NCBI RefSeq assembly: GCF_030056665.1
Contig: NZ_JASHIG010000014.1
Length of the DNA stretch: 64,000 nucleotides
Strand: one strand, 5' to 3'
Origin: Flectobacillus roseus
GTDB taxonomy: Bacteria; Bacteroidota; Bacteroidia; Cytophagales; Spirosomataceae
A program made the translations under genes and the position numbers. The notes beneath the pieces are model-generated. The model did no database searches, was not told the origin of the DNA, and worked only from the letters and a program-made list of their open reading frames with translations. Below, piece by piece: positions 1 through 8,152 of this stretch (its first letter is position 1; every line of letters starts with the position of its first letter).

Positions 1-509
1 ATGCCTTTGATAACACCTTCTTTTTGTGCCAATTTCGCCATTTCTACCAATCTTCTGTAAGGATTTCCGTCATACTCATTAATCATATTTTTCATCCAAT
101 TCGGTGCCACCGTTGCTACGTAAGAATCAGTTTTATCCTTATCAAAAAGTTCTATTTTACTGCCTCCAATAGATACGTTTATTACCCCAACATTGACCGA
201 TGATGGTAAGTATTCTAACATGGTTCTTCCAAAATAATCAACTGGAGTCAACCCTGTATTGCAACGACAAAGCGGTGGTACTGCGGTGTACCATTGTCCC
301 ATTTTCCTGTTTAGATTTGGACAATCTAAAGCCTCTAAAACCTTAAATCTTGGATTGACCCCAACGGTATCTTGCGGCTCAAACTTGGCATTTCCTTCCA
401 TATTTGATTGTCCTAAGCTGAGGTAAATATGAAAATTAGGGTTTTGAGCAAAAGTTTTACCCAACACACAAACCATACATAATAAGATAAAAGCTATTTT
501 CTTTTTCAT
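1..509 (-). CDS. SGNH-type carbohydrate esterase (sialate O-acetylesterase/CE6-like), 3' end outside window
   Basis: The reading frame starts at the ATG complementary to 507-509 and stays open to the window edge (169 codons seen), so the C-terminus is missing. Residues 1-21 form a signal peptide (ends TFAQ). The next residues contain GQSNMEG at 33-39, the nucleophile block of the SASA/CE6 esterase family, with Ser35 as the likely nucleophile; a later INVSIGGS stretch fits block III of the same fold. The family removes acetyl groups from xylan or sialic acids outside the cytoplasm. The neighbouring GH43 gene on the same strand supports acetyl-xylan side-chain removal (inference). The catalytic Asp/His pair would lie in the missing part and could not be checked. 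Confidence 0.8.
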   Translation of the reverse strand, partial: MKKKIAFILLCMVCVLGKTFAQNPNFHIYLSLGQSNMEGNAKFEPQDTVGVNPRFKVLEALDCPNLNRKMGQWYTAVPPLCRCNTGLTPVDYFGRTMLEYLPSSVNVGVINVSIGGSKIELFDKDKTDSYVATVAPNWMKNMINEYDGNPYRRLVEMAKLAQKEGVIKG

Positions 510-562
510 AGTCATAAGTTGTTATTAGTTATTGCTTCAGTTGCAATACTGTTTAAAAAAGA

Positions 563-585
563 AGTTCAAGACGAGGTCTTGAACT
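563..585. terminator. Perfect 10-bp inverted repeat, terminator-like, member of dispersed hairpin family
   Basis: Arms AGTTCAAGAC and GTCTTGAACT are separated by GAG. The hairpin lies between the GH43 stop (611) and the esterase start (509), both on the minus strand. On the reverse strand the surrounding 523-590 sequence resembles part of the 136-bp unit repeated at 32620-33244 (ACTAGTTCAAGAC..., then ACTGAAGCAATA), so it is probably one dispersed copy of that element acting as a transcript end. Confidence 0.55.
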
Positions 586-610
586 AGTAATAAGTAAGTA
601 ATTGGCTGAG

Positions 611-2542
611 CTAAGGTAAAAACTGAAGGGAGTTTATCTGCAAATCATGAGATTTACCTACAGGGAATTTTACAAAAATATCATGATGTCCAGCTATCGA
701 CTTAAGGCTTTTACGCACACTATTTTTACTGGCTGAATATGGGATTTTGGCCACTAATTTACCAGTTTTCAAATCATCTACCCAAAGCTCTACGACACCA
801 TCTGTTTTTGCATTGTATTGGATTTCAATTCCTTTAGCATTCTTTTTTTGGATGCCCAAATCCACGCCTGAAATCATTAGCCAACCACCGTTCTCAGAGG
901 TATTAGTCACAGATTTTGGGTTGATTTTTTCGACTCCATAGAAATTACTCATTCCCACAGCAAGCAATTTTGAAAAACCATCTTTACAAATAAACCAATC
1001 AAAATCAGCACTTTGATGTTCAGTAAATAATCCTATGCTTGTTCCAACCCATGAGTTATAATTAGGTTGTACTTTATCCAAATTCTGTACCTGAATGGCA
1101 TTTCCAACAGCTGTCCAACTGTTTCCATCACTACTGGCATAAGCCTTTAATTCATGAAGGTTTCTTTCGATTTTTAGCCAAACTACCTCGCCAAAGGTAT
1201 TAGGAATACTCTGTGTATTGTTTTCAAAACTAAAGAAAATCTTCTTGCCATTTTCAAATCCACTATATAGTCGAACAATGACCGTTTGAGCGCCATTGCT
1301 TAGATATAATCCTGCTTTTTCATTTTCGTTCTGGGCCTTAAAATCGAGCTTTGTAACCGCTGAGTAATAGTGATCTGTTTCTTTTTGCACAATACTTGTA
1401 CGCAGTGAGTCTGGTGATAGCCTCAACCAACCTTTTCGAGCAGTTAAATCATACAAATCAGCGTGTTTCTTTTTCAAAAAATGCCAATTCAGAGAAAGCT
1501 CCTTTGACTCAAAATCATCCGAAGCCACACTACGCCATGCAATACCCGATTTTGGTAAATTGGGCTTAACTACAGGCTGGGTAGTTGGTGCCGTACCCCA
1601 CGGACGGTCACCTTCCCAAATAACAGGATAAAGTGCTGTTTGGCGACCGGTACCTGACCAATCATCTTGTCCATATTTTTCATAGCTTTGCCCAATAGTC
1701 CACCAAGTCCCGTCGGCTAGTTGTACTGGTGCGGCTATATGATTAGGTCTTCTAAAGCCTACTTTATCGTCGGTGATAGGCTTAAAAAATTCACCAAGGC
1801 GCTCCCACTGCGTCGAATCACTCGTTAGTGACTTCCCCCTAAGTACATATTGTCCTCCCGAAACATCTCCTGCTGGGAAATAATAGTAATAGCCATTGCG
1901 CTTACACATTACTGGTCCCTCTGCCCAACTATATTGGAGTTTGGAATTAACCCAATCAAGGTCAATTACAGAAGAGGTTAGTTGTCCATCTTTTCCTAGC
2001 TCCTGCAAACGGTTTGTTTTTTGTCCGTTTTTAATAACCATGTAAGGCTTTCCATCATCATCTACAAAAATAGAGTTATCATAACCCAATGGACCAGTTT
2101 TTGGATTTGACTTTACTTGAACTGGCTCTGACCAAGGACCCAAGGGTGAATCTGCCTTGCTAAACCATTGTCCATTGGCTGAAAAATAAATCCAGTAAGA
2201 ACCATAGAAATAAGTAATAGCCCCTTGCCAAGTACCTGCCGAAGGGCGGTCGGTTACCCAATGCGCTTTTTGTGGTGGCAACACCCTGCTAATAACACGC
2301 CAATGTACCAAGTCTTTGGAGTGATAAATAGGCATGTAGGGTGTAAAATGAAAGCTTGAACCACAATGATAGAAATCATCTCCAACTTTCAACAAAGTCG
2401 GATCTGGGTGATCGCCAGGCAATACGGGGTTGACATAGGTTTTTACTTCGTGATAAAAGGAATTGTCATTTTGTGATAAAGTAGGTGTAATTCCACCAAG
2501 AATTAATCCGATGAGTAATGTAACGAAGCTTAATTTTTTCAT
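611..2542 (-). CDS. Glycoside hydrolase family 43, beta-xylosidase/alpha-L-arabinofuranosidase, with C-terminal CBM6-like domain
   Basis: 643 residues with a signal peptide (about 1-24). The five-bladed propeller carries the three GH43 acids: Asp47 in HPDPTLL (base), Asp155 in YDNSIF (pKa modulator) and Glu208 in WAEGP (acid). About residues 340-530 form a beta-sandwich of the GH43_C2/DUF1349 type, and the last 110 residues (from about GVEKINPKSV) resemble a CBM6 xylan-binding module. This architecture is typical of secreted enzymes that trim xylose or arabinose from xylan; the exact substrate cannot be read from sequence. It lies on the same strand as the SGNH esterase, which follows about 100 bp downstream beyond a hairpin. 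Confidence 0.9.
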   Translation of the reverse strand: MKKLSFVTLLIGLILGGITPTLSQNDNSFYHEVKTYVNPVLPGDHPDPTLLKVGDDFYHCGSSFHFTPYMPIYHSKDLVHWRVISRVLPPQKAHWVTDRPSAGTWQGAITYFYGSYWIYFSANGQWFSKADSPLGPWSEPVQVKSNPKTGPLGYDNSIFVDDDGKPYMVIKNGQKTNRLQELGKDGQLTSSVIDLDWVNSKLQYSWAEGPVMCKRNGYYYYFPAGDVSGGQYVLRGKSLTSDSTQWERLGEFFKPITDDKVGFRRPNHIAAPVQLADGTWWTIGQSYEKYGQDDWSGTGRQTALYPVIWEGDRPWGTAPTTQPVVKPNLPKSGIAWRSVASDDFESKELSLNWHFLKKKHADLYDLTARKGWLRLSPDSLRTSIVQKETDHYYSAVTKLDFKAQNENEKAGLYLSNGAQTVIVRLYSGFENGKKIFFSFENNTQSIPNTFGEVVWLKIERNLHELKAYASSDGNSWTAVGNAIQVQNLDKVQPNYNSWVGTSIGLFTEHQSADFDWFICKDGFSKLLAVGMSNFYGVEKINPKSVTNTSENGGWLMISGVDLGIQKKNAKGIEIQYNAKTDGVVELWVDDLKTGKLVAKIPYSASKNSVRKSLKSIAGHHDIFVKFPVGKSHDLQINSLQFLP

Positions 2543-3297
2543 TTGTTATTTTATTAAAAACGTTTTAACAAGCGAGCATCATCTACATCCTTTACAATTG
2601 ACAAAGCTTGACCATACCCTTACAAGGAGGCATGTTCAATGACATCATCTCTATTTATTTTCATAGTTATAGGCATGTAATTTTCAGTTAAAAGGTCTTC
2701 GCTTGAGGTTGTAAAATAAGTTGATGACTAAAAATTAGATTAGCACATTTTACTCGTTTTGTGTACTTAATGTTTAACACCATAAAAAAATACCCCAATT
2801 CTACCAAATGACACAAAAAGGTCAGAGTTTGGCAAGCATCACAATATGCGAATTACAAGATAAAATCGTAGCAAGTAATATTCCCATCAAAGCCACATAC
2901 AACTGGCTATCTATTATAATTTTTTTTCAGCACTGATATTCAATATTTAGGAGTGTTCATCTATTAGAGTAGAGTTGTACTTGTTTGTTTAAATGACTAG
3001 AAGACTTAGAAATACTATGAAGGAAACTATTTCTAAAGTTTGAATCTAATATTCACAAGCTATTCCAAGCTATTAACATTAGCTACTAAGCTCGGCTATT
3101 GGAAAAGTACAAACTCAACTCCAACAATCTATTGCTCTTCATTTAGACTTCTCACCTTCCTGAAACCTTCGAATAATAATGGCTACATTCGTATCATACT
3201 ATAATTCTCAAAAATTCATTTTGCATAATTCCTAGAATATAAAATCATAAGAAAAACAAATTTGTGTAGTTTTTACGAATAAAAATCTTTTATATTC
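2543..3297. other. Intergenic stretch without recognisable gene
   Basis: About 750 bp between a minus-strand GH43 gene and a plus-strand gene. It is AT-rich. I see no open frame with family features, no RNA gene and no clear repeat. The promoters of both flanking genes must lie at its ends. Confidence 0.5.
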
Positions 3298-3316
3298 GTC
3301 TATTAAAACTATAGAC
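3298..3316. promoter_or_regulatory. Palindromic operator candidate, copy 1 of 3
   Basis: GTCTAT, seven bases, ATAGAC: a perfect 6-bp inverted repeat ending 11 bp before the ATG at 3328. A -7-like TATATTCG (3291-3298) overlaps its left edge, a repressor-type position. Copies with the same 6-7-6 layout occur at 3925-3943 and 5194-5212 before the next two genes. Confidence 0.6.
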
Positions 3317-3327
3317 TAAATATTAAC

Positions 3328-3918
3328 ATGATTCATTTCATCAAAACACGAAAAACACAACTCAACAAACTACTATCGAAAATATTAGGAGCAGGTAAGC
3401 AATTTCCATCGTTCCATTTTACCAAAGAAAATGGAGATTGGAGTATTGATTTTCCTGAAGACAAACAACAATTTAGTCTCGAAGAAATTGCTCAAGGCAA
3501 GCCAATCTTGATTACTTATTATGTGCCAGAGTGGAAGGAATATGCCGAACAACAACTTTGGCTATTACAAAAATCTGTTAGACGATTGTCAGAGCTTGGC
3601 GTTCAAATACTTACGATTACCAACTTGAGTATTCCTAAAATAAAAGAACTAAAAAGCAGTGAAAAGCTCAACTTTTCTATCTATCATGATGATAATCAAG
3701 AGATTGCAAAAGCTATTGGATTGTTGTCAGAACAATCATCGTGTACACAATTCTATGCAGGAATTTCAGAAAATCTTCCTTTGCCAGCGAGTTTCTTAGT
3801 ACTTGCAAACGGACTAATCATCCATCATTTTATCGATACAGAATTACAATCTTACTTATCATATAAAGAAATCGAGGTTTTTGTGAACAATTACAAGAAT
3901 TCTAAAAATTTTTCATAA
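3328..3918 (+). CDS. Peroxiredoxin/AhpC-TSA-like protein lacking the peroxidatic cysteine
   Basis: 196 residues, no signal peptide. Residues 57-110 resemble the AhpC-TSA/Prx-like core: a strand (ILITYYVP), a helix (EQQLWLLQKSVRRLSEL) and a strand (GVQILTITN). At the helix start, where relatives have WCPYC, this protein has WKEYA, so both usual cysteines are absent. The only Cys is in EQSSCTQFY (about residue 134). It may therefore be a non-enzymatic relative, or use another residue. It is preceded by the same palindrome as the TauE and TonB genes downstream, suggesting a shared regulon. Start ATG 3328 is the first in frame after the operator. Confidence 0.6.
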   Translation: MIHFIKTRKTQLNKLLSKILGAGKQFPSFHFTKENGDWSIDFPEDKQQFSLEEIAQGKPILITYYVPEWKEYAEQQLWLLQKSVRRLSELGVQILTITNLSIPKIKELKSSEKLNFSIYHDDNQEIAKAIGLLSEQSSCTQFYAGISENLPLPASFLVLANGLIIHHFIDTELQSYLSYKEIEVFVNNYKNSKNFS

Positions 3919-3924
3919 TTATTA

Positions 3925-3943
3925 GTCTATAAAGTATATAGAT
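3925..3943. promoter_or_regulatory. Palindromic operator candidate, copy 2 of 3
   Basis: GTCTAT, seven bases, ATAGAT: same layout as 3298-3316 with one arm mismatch. It lies just upstream of a good -7 element (3958-3965), where it would cover the -33 region. Confidence 0.55.
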
Positions 3944-3957
3944 TTAATATTAATTAT

Positions 3958-3965
3958 TATTTTTG
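3958..3965 (+). promoter_or_regulatory. Bacteroidota-type -7 promoter element of the TauE leader
   Basis: TATTTTTG matches the Bacteroidota -7 consensus TAnnTTTG. Transcription would begin near 3970, giving a leader of about 200 nt before the TauE start. The -33 region falls inside the palindrome 3925-3943. Confidence 0.5.
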
Positions 3966-3969
3966 CAGA

Positions 3970-4086
3970 ACCAAACAGGTTTTTCAATCGACTCCGACAT
4001 GGAGTTAGTTGTTTGAACTAATGGTAGTCTATTTAATCAATCTAATGCAGCTAAGGGTGAAAGCGCTGCTTTCACTCTTTCTTTAA
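3970..4086 (+). ncRNA. Structured leader or small RNA ending in a terminator, with a 21-codon mini-ORF
   Basis: The predicted transcript has a small hairpin (GACTCC/GGAGTT, about 3990-4006) and then an 11-bp stem at 4054-4078 (AGGGTGAAAGC / GCTTTCACTCT, one G-U pair, 3-nt loop) followed by TTTCTTT, the form of a Rho-independent terminator. An ATG at 4021 opens a 21-codon frame (ending ALLSLFL, stop 4084-4086) that runs through the terminator stem, so translation could prevent its folding. It fits an attenuator in front of the TauE gene, or a free small RNA of about 115 nt. No known riboswitch class was recognised. Confidence 0.4.
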
Positions 4087-4171
4087 AACTCATAAATGTT
4101 TAAATGACTCTCGATATATAAATTGAATTCTTTGGAGTTTATTATTCTAACACTAGAACCCAAAAACAATC

Positions 4172-5047
4172 GTGCAAAAAATTCTTTCAAATCGCGCCGT
4201 ATGGTATATCGCCCCTACAGTATTACTATTCAGTAGTTTTATTGTATTGATATATAGTGGAAATATCCATTTTTCATGGTCTGCCATTCAAGATGGTTTT
4301 AACAGTGATTTCGGCTTCTATGTACTTGTGGGATTGGGAGCACAACTAGTAGATGGAACTCTAGGGATGGCATATGGCGTAACTTCTACTTCATTTCTAT
4401 TGAGTTTGGGAGTGCCACCTGCCGTAAGTAGTACAAGCGTACACGTAGCCGAAATGTTTACAACAGGTGCTTCTGCTATATCGCATTTTAAGTTTGGAAA
4501 TATCAACAAAAAGTTATTTCGCAACTTATTAATTCCTGGCGTATTAGGCTCTGTTACAGGTGCTTATTTACTTGCTGATTTTATTGATGGAAATGTTATA
4601 AAACCCTACATTTCTATTTACATGATTATTTTAGGGATTATTATTATTAGAAAAGCGCTTCAAAAAAATATTGTTAAACAACGTACCAAGCGTTTGGGAT
4701 TGTTAGCTGTCTTTGGAGGCTTTATGGATTCTATTGGTGGTGGTGGTTGGGGACCAATCGTAACTTCATCTCTCTTGGGTAGAGGTCGTGACCCACGCTA
4801 TACTATCGGTTCGGTTAACGCAGCAGAGTTTGCCGTTTCATTTGCCAGCGGTATTACTTTCGTACTTTTTGAAGGCGTCAATTCTTGGCAGGTAGTGTTG
4901 GGCTTGATTGTTGGCGGTACGGTAGCTTCACCTTTAGGCGCTATTTTCGTCAACAAAGTAAAACGCAAACCTATGATGATTTTAGTTGGAACGCTCGTAA
5001 TCATTATTAGTTTAAGAACGATTATCAAAGGTTTTCATCTAATCTAA
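4172..5047 (+). CDS. TauE/SafE family sulfite/organosulfur exporter
   Basis: 291 residues, start codon GTG at 4172. Eight or so hydrophobic segments in two related halves are seen, the first half with GLGAQLVDGTLGMAYG and the second with GGFMDSIGGGGWGPI, the duplicated DxxxGxG-like motif of TauE/SafE (DUF81). The family moves sulfite, sulfoacetate or related anions across the inner membrane. A 200-nt leader with a terminator-like stem and an upstream palindrome shared with the flanking genes suggest control by a sulfur-responsive regulator (inference). An ATG-initiated shorter form is possible, but would lose the first membrane segment. Confidence 0.85.
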   Translation: MQKILSNRAVWYIAPTVLLFSSFIVLIYSGNIHFSWSAIQDGFNSDFGFYVLVGLGAQLVDGTLGMAYGVTSTSFLLSLGVPPAVSSTSVHVAEMFTTGASAISHFKFGNINKKLFRNLLIPGVLGSVTGAYLLADFIDGNVIKPYISIYMIILGIIIIRKALQKNIVKQRTKRLGLLAVFGGFMDSIGGGGWGPIVTSSLLGRGRDPRYTIGSVNAAEFAVSFASGITFVLFEGVNSWQVVLGLIVGGTVASPLGAIFVNKVKRKPMMILVGTLVIIISLRTIIKGFHLI

Positions 5048-5192
5048 ATTTAAACCTGCTATAAGTTTTAGGCTGTAAGCATTAAGCGAAAAAATGTCTA
5101 TTTTGTCACTTTTGCTCTTTTAGCTTAAAGCACATTACCTAAGGCATAAGACGGAGTAGTTCAACAGAATGCTCCTTTTATTTTAGCGAAAA

Positions 5193-5213
5193 AGTATATA
5201 AAAATCATATACT
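5193..5213. promoter_or_regulatory. Palindromic operator candidate, copy 3 of 3
   Basis: AGTATAT, seven bases, ATATACT: perfect 7-bp arms with the same 7-nt spacer as the other two copies. It is about 245 bp before the TonB receptor start, so a long leader would separate it from the gene. Confidence 0.55.
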
Positions 5214-5239
5214 AAATAGACTTATAAATTAAATCAAAT

Positions 5240-5425
5240 ATGTATTCTAAACCAAATTTATCACATTCAAATGCTTGTCTATCAATCCATTTGAATCTAG
5301 TAGAAAGACAGTATTTATTCTGTTGAAGCACAAAAAAGACCAAGAGGCAGTAACCTCGTTGGTCTAGTTCAACTAAAGTAATATCAATCACTAGATTTTG
5401 ACAGCGAGCTTGGAACCGAGCTGTC
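5240..5425 (+). promoter_or_regulatory. Leader of the TonB receptor: 28-codon mini-ORF and two stem-loops
   Basis: An ATG at 5240 opens 28 codons with two Cys codons, the second just before the stop (5324-5326). It is followed by a stem at 5337-5365 (AGACCAA GAGG / CCTC TTGGTCT, loop CAGTAA, one bulged G) and another at 5400-5425 (GACAGC/GCTGTC). No ribosome binding site is obvious for the mini-ORF. The layout recalls an attenuation leader, but this is speculative. Confidence 0.3.
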
Positions 5426-5456
5426 GAGATATTTTTCAATCAAACAATTAAAATTA

Positions 5457-8021
5457 ATGAAAAAACTTTTATTTGTCATTATCGCCGTAATGGCGGTCAG
5501 CATTTCAAATATCGCCACAGCACAAAACAAACCTATTATCAATGCTACAGTATCTGGTAAAATCGTAGATTCAAAAACGAATGAACCACTTATTGGTGCA
5601 GCTGTTCAAATTAAAGGAACTACCAACGGTTCGACAACCGATGTGAACGGTGATTTCTCATTGATTACGGGTCAAAAACTTCCGTTTTCAGTGATTATTT
5701 CCTTTGTAGGTTACTTGAAAAAAGAAGTAGTTATTACAGCAGATAAAGCTGAAATCAAATTAGATGAAGATGTAAGTCAATTGGCTGATGTTGTAGTATC
5801 GTCTCGTCGTCGCCAAGAGGCTGTTCAAGATATTCCAATTCCTATTGCAGTAATTCGTGGAGCAGCGGCCGAGGATGCAGGTGCATTCAACGTAAACCGT
5901 TTGAAGGAATTAGTACCAACAGTACAGTTATATGCTTCAAATGCTCGTAACACAACATTAAATATCAGAGGGTTAGGCTCAACATTTGGTCTAACGAACG
6001 ATGGTATCGACCCAGGTGTTGGTTTTTATGTAGACGGGGTATATTATGCACGTCCAGCAGCTACAGCATTAGACTTCGTTGATATTGAGCGTGTTGAAGT
6101 TTTACGAGGACCACAAGGAACATTATTTGGTAAAAACACCACTGCTGGTGCATTCAATATCACTACTCGTGAAGCGAGTTTTACACCAAGTGCAAGTTTT
6201 GAACTGAGCTATGGTAACTACGGTTACATTCAAGCTAAAGGTTCTATTTCTGGACCAATCAACAAGCACTTAGCAGCAAGACTATCTTTTTCAGGTACAC
6301 AAAGAGACGGTCTTCTTTACAATACAAAGACACAGCAAAACATGAACGATATTAACAACCTAGGTACTAGAGGCCAGTTGTTATATACGCCTTCAGAAAA
6401 AGTAAAAATCACTTTGATTGGTGACTATACAGCTCAAAAACCTAACGGTTACGGCTGGCCAGTGGCTGGTGTAGTGACGACAAAACGTGCTGCCTATCGT
6501 CAATTCAACGCAATTATAGCTGATTTGAACTATAAATTACCTTATTCAAGTGCGTTTGAAAGAGTGTTAGATTTAGATACTCCTTCCAAAGCAGACAATA
6601 GTTTAGGTGGTGTATCTGCCAATGCAGATATTAAAATTGGTAACGGTACTTTGACTTCGACGACAGCTTGGCGTTTTTGGAAATGGACTCCATTGAATGA
6701 CCGTGATTATACAGGTTTGCCAATTTTCACCATTTCATCAGGTAATTCAGTACACGACCAATGGTCTCAAGAATTACGTTATTCAGGAAAAGTTGCTGAT
6801 AATTTGAGCGGTGTAATTGGTGTATTTGGTTTGTGGCAAGATTTGAAATCAGACCCTGTTCAAACAGAAGAAGCTGGTTCGGCACAATGGCGTTTTGCTC
6901 AAAGCTCAACAAGTGCGCTTTGGAAAACACCAGGCTTATTTGATAACTTCGGTATTCGTACAACTAACCGTATCCAAAGCACAAGTTTGGCAGCATTTGC
7001 TCAAGTAGACTGGGCGATAAACGATAAATTGCACGTATTGCCAGGTTTGCGTTATAACTATGATAAAAAAGTAGCCAACTACAAAAGAGAAACTTATGGT
7101 GGTTTGCAAACGACAGATGCAGCATTGTTAGCCTTGAAAAATGCCGTTTACACCAACCAAGCATTTGACACTGATGTAAGTGAAAGTAATGTTTCGGGTC
7201 AATTGACATTACAATATAAAGCTTCTAAAAACATCAACGCTTACGGTACATATGCCATCAGTTACAAACCAGTAGGTATTAATATTGGTGGTTTGCCAAC
7301 AGCAAACGGTCAAATCTTACTAGATCTAGCTAAAGTAAAACCAGAAGGTGTAACTCACTATGAATTAGGTGTTAAAACACGTCCTACAGCCAATTCATTC
7401 TTGAACATTGTTGTGTTTAATGACAATATTAAGGATTACCAAACTCAAGTGCAAACACCAGAACCAGGTGTAAACAGAGGTTATTTGGCAAATGCGGAGA
7501 AAGTTCAAGTGAGAGGTGTTGAAGTGGAAGGAAACGTGAGATTAACACACTTTACCTTCAATGGGTCGATTGCTTACACAGATGGTAAATATGTATCATT
7601 CACAAATGCTCCAGTACCTTTGGAAGAAGTAGGCGGTGCTCAGGCATTTAAAGATGTTTCGGGAGGAGATCTTCCAGGTATTTCAAAATGGACAGGTTCA
7701 TTTGGTGCTGAGGCTACAACTAAAGGTGTATTCTTTGGATTGAAAGGTAACTATTTCGTAGCGGCTGACGTTTATTTCCGTTCGAAATTCTCTTCAAGTC
7801 CATCACCTTCTCAGTATTTGAACATTGAAGGGTATTCATTATTGAATGGTCGTTTAGGTTTCAGAGCATCAAACGGTATCTCTATCTATGTTTGGGGAAG
7901 AAACCTTGCTAACACCGACTATTACGAGCAATTACTAGCAGCACCAGGTAGTGCAGGGCAATACGCAGGTATCCTCGGCGACCCTCGCACATATGGCGTA
8001 ACATTGAGATACTCGTTCTAG
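5457..8021 (+). CDS. TonB-dependent outer-membrane receptor with CarboxypepD_reg extension
   Basis: 854 residues. Signal peptide about 1-22 (ends TAQ), a CarboxypepD_reg domain at about 30-105 (VSGKIVDSKTNEPLIGAAV), a plug at about 115-235 with VEVLRGPQGTLFGKNTTAG, and a long barrel ending in VTLRYSF with a C-terminal aromatic. It is not a SusC: no SusD partner and the plug has the FecA/CirA-like form. The ligand is unknown. Its promoter palindrome is shared with the TauE exporter and the peroxiredoxin-like gene, so uptake of a sulfur compound is a possible role (inference). Transcribed towards the kinase gene at 8153; a hairpin lies between them. Confidence 0.88.
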   Translation: MKKLLFVIIAVMAVSISNIATAQNKPIINATVSGKIVDSKTNEPLIGAAVQIKGTTNGSTTDVNGDFSLITGQKLPFSVIISFVGYLKKEVVITADKAEIKLDEDVSQLADVVVSSRRRQEAVQDIPIPIAVIRGAAAEDAGAFNVNRLKELVPTVQLYASNARNTTLNIRGLGSTFGLTNDGIDPGVGFYVDGVYYARPAATALDFVDIERVEVLRGPQGTLFGKNTTAGAFNITTREASFTPSASFELSYGNYGYIQAKGSISGPINKHLAARLSFSGTQRDGLLYNTKTQQNMNDINNLGTRGQLLYTPSEKVKITLIGDYTAQKPNGYGWPVAGVVTTKRAAYRQFNAIIADLNYKLPYSSAFERVLDLDTPSKADNSLGGVSANADIKIGNGTLTSTTAWRFWKWTPLNDRDYTGLPIFTISSGNSVHDQWSQELRYSGKVADNLSGVIGVFGLWQDLKSDPVQTEEAGSAQWRFAQSSTSALWKTPGLFDNFGIRTTNRIQSTSLAAFAQVDWAINDKLHVLPGLRYNYDKKVANYKRETYGGLQTTDAALLALKNAVYTNQAFDTDVSESNVSGQLTLQYKASKNINAYGTYAISYKPVGINIGGLPTANGQILLDLAKVKPEGVTHYELGVKTRPTANSFLNIVVFNDNIKDYQTQVQTPEPGVNRGYLANAEKVQVRGVEVEGNVRLTHFTFNGSIAYTDGKYVSFTNAPVPLEEVGGAQAFKDVSGGDLPGISKWTGSFGAEATTKGVFFGLKGNYFVAADVYFRSKFSSSPSPSQYLNIEGYSLLNGRLGFRASNGISIYVWGRNLANTDYYEQLLAAPGSAGQYAGILGDPRTYGVTLRYSF

Positions 8022-8079
8022 GTATTTAGTGAGTTAGTGAATGGTGAGTTAGTGAATTTTGAATTATTAACAAATGAAG

Positions 8080-8095
8080 ACGCAATGTATTGCGT
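8080..8095. terminator. Hairpin between convergent genes
   Basis: ACGCAAT, GT, ATTGCGT forms a 7-bp stem between the TonB receptor and the convergent kinase gene. It sits inside a longer imperfect inverted repeat (about 8028-8150) built of GTGAGTTAGTGAAT-like words. Probably a bidirectional transcript end. Confidence 0.4.
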
Positions 8096-8152
8096 TTCTA
8101 CAGATAAGGAAAAAATCATCACTCACCATTCACCAATTCACAACTAACTAAT

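Noticed and set aside
3970..4086. SAM, TPP or cobalamin riboswitch before the TauE gene
   Set aside because: None of the conserved core sequences of these classes is present; kept only as an unclassified leader.
5212..5439. 75-codon open frame on the minus strand
   Set aside because: It covers the structured leader with inverted repeats, has no family features and lacks a promoter; more likely a by-product of the hairpins.
5457..8021. SusC-type receptor of a polysaccharide utilisation locus
   Set aside because: No SusD gene next to it and the plug looks like small-ligand receptors.
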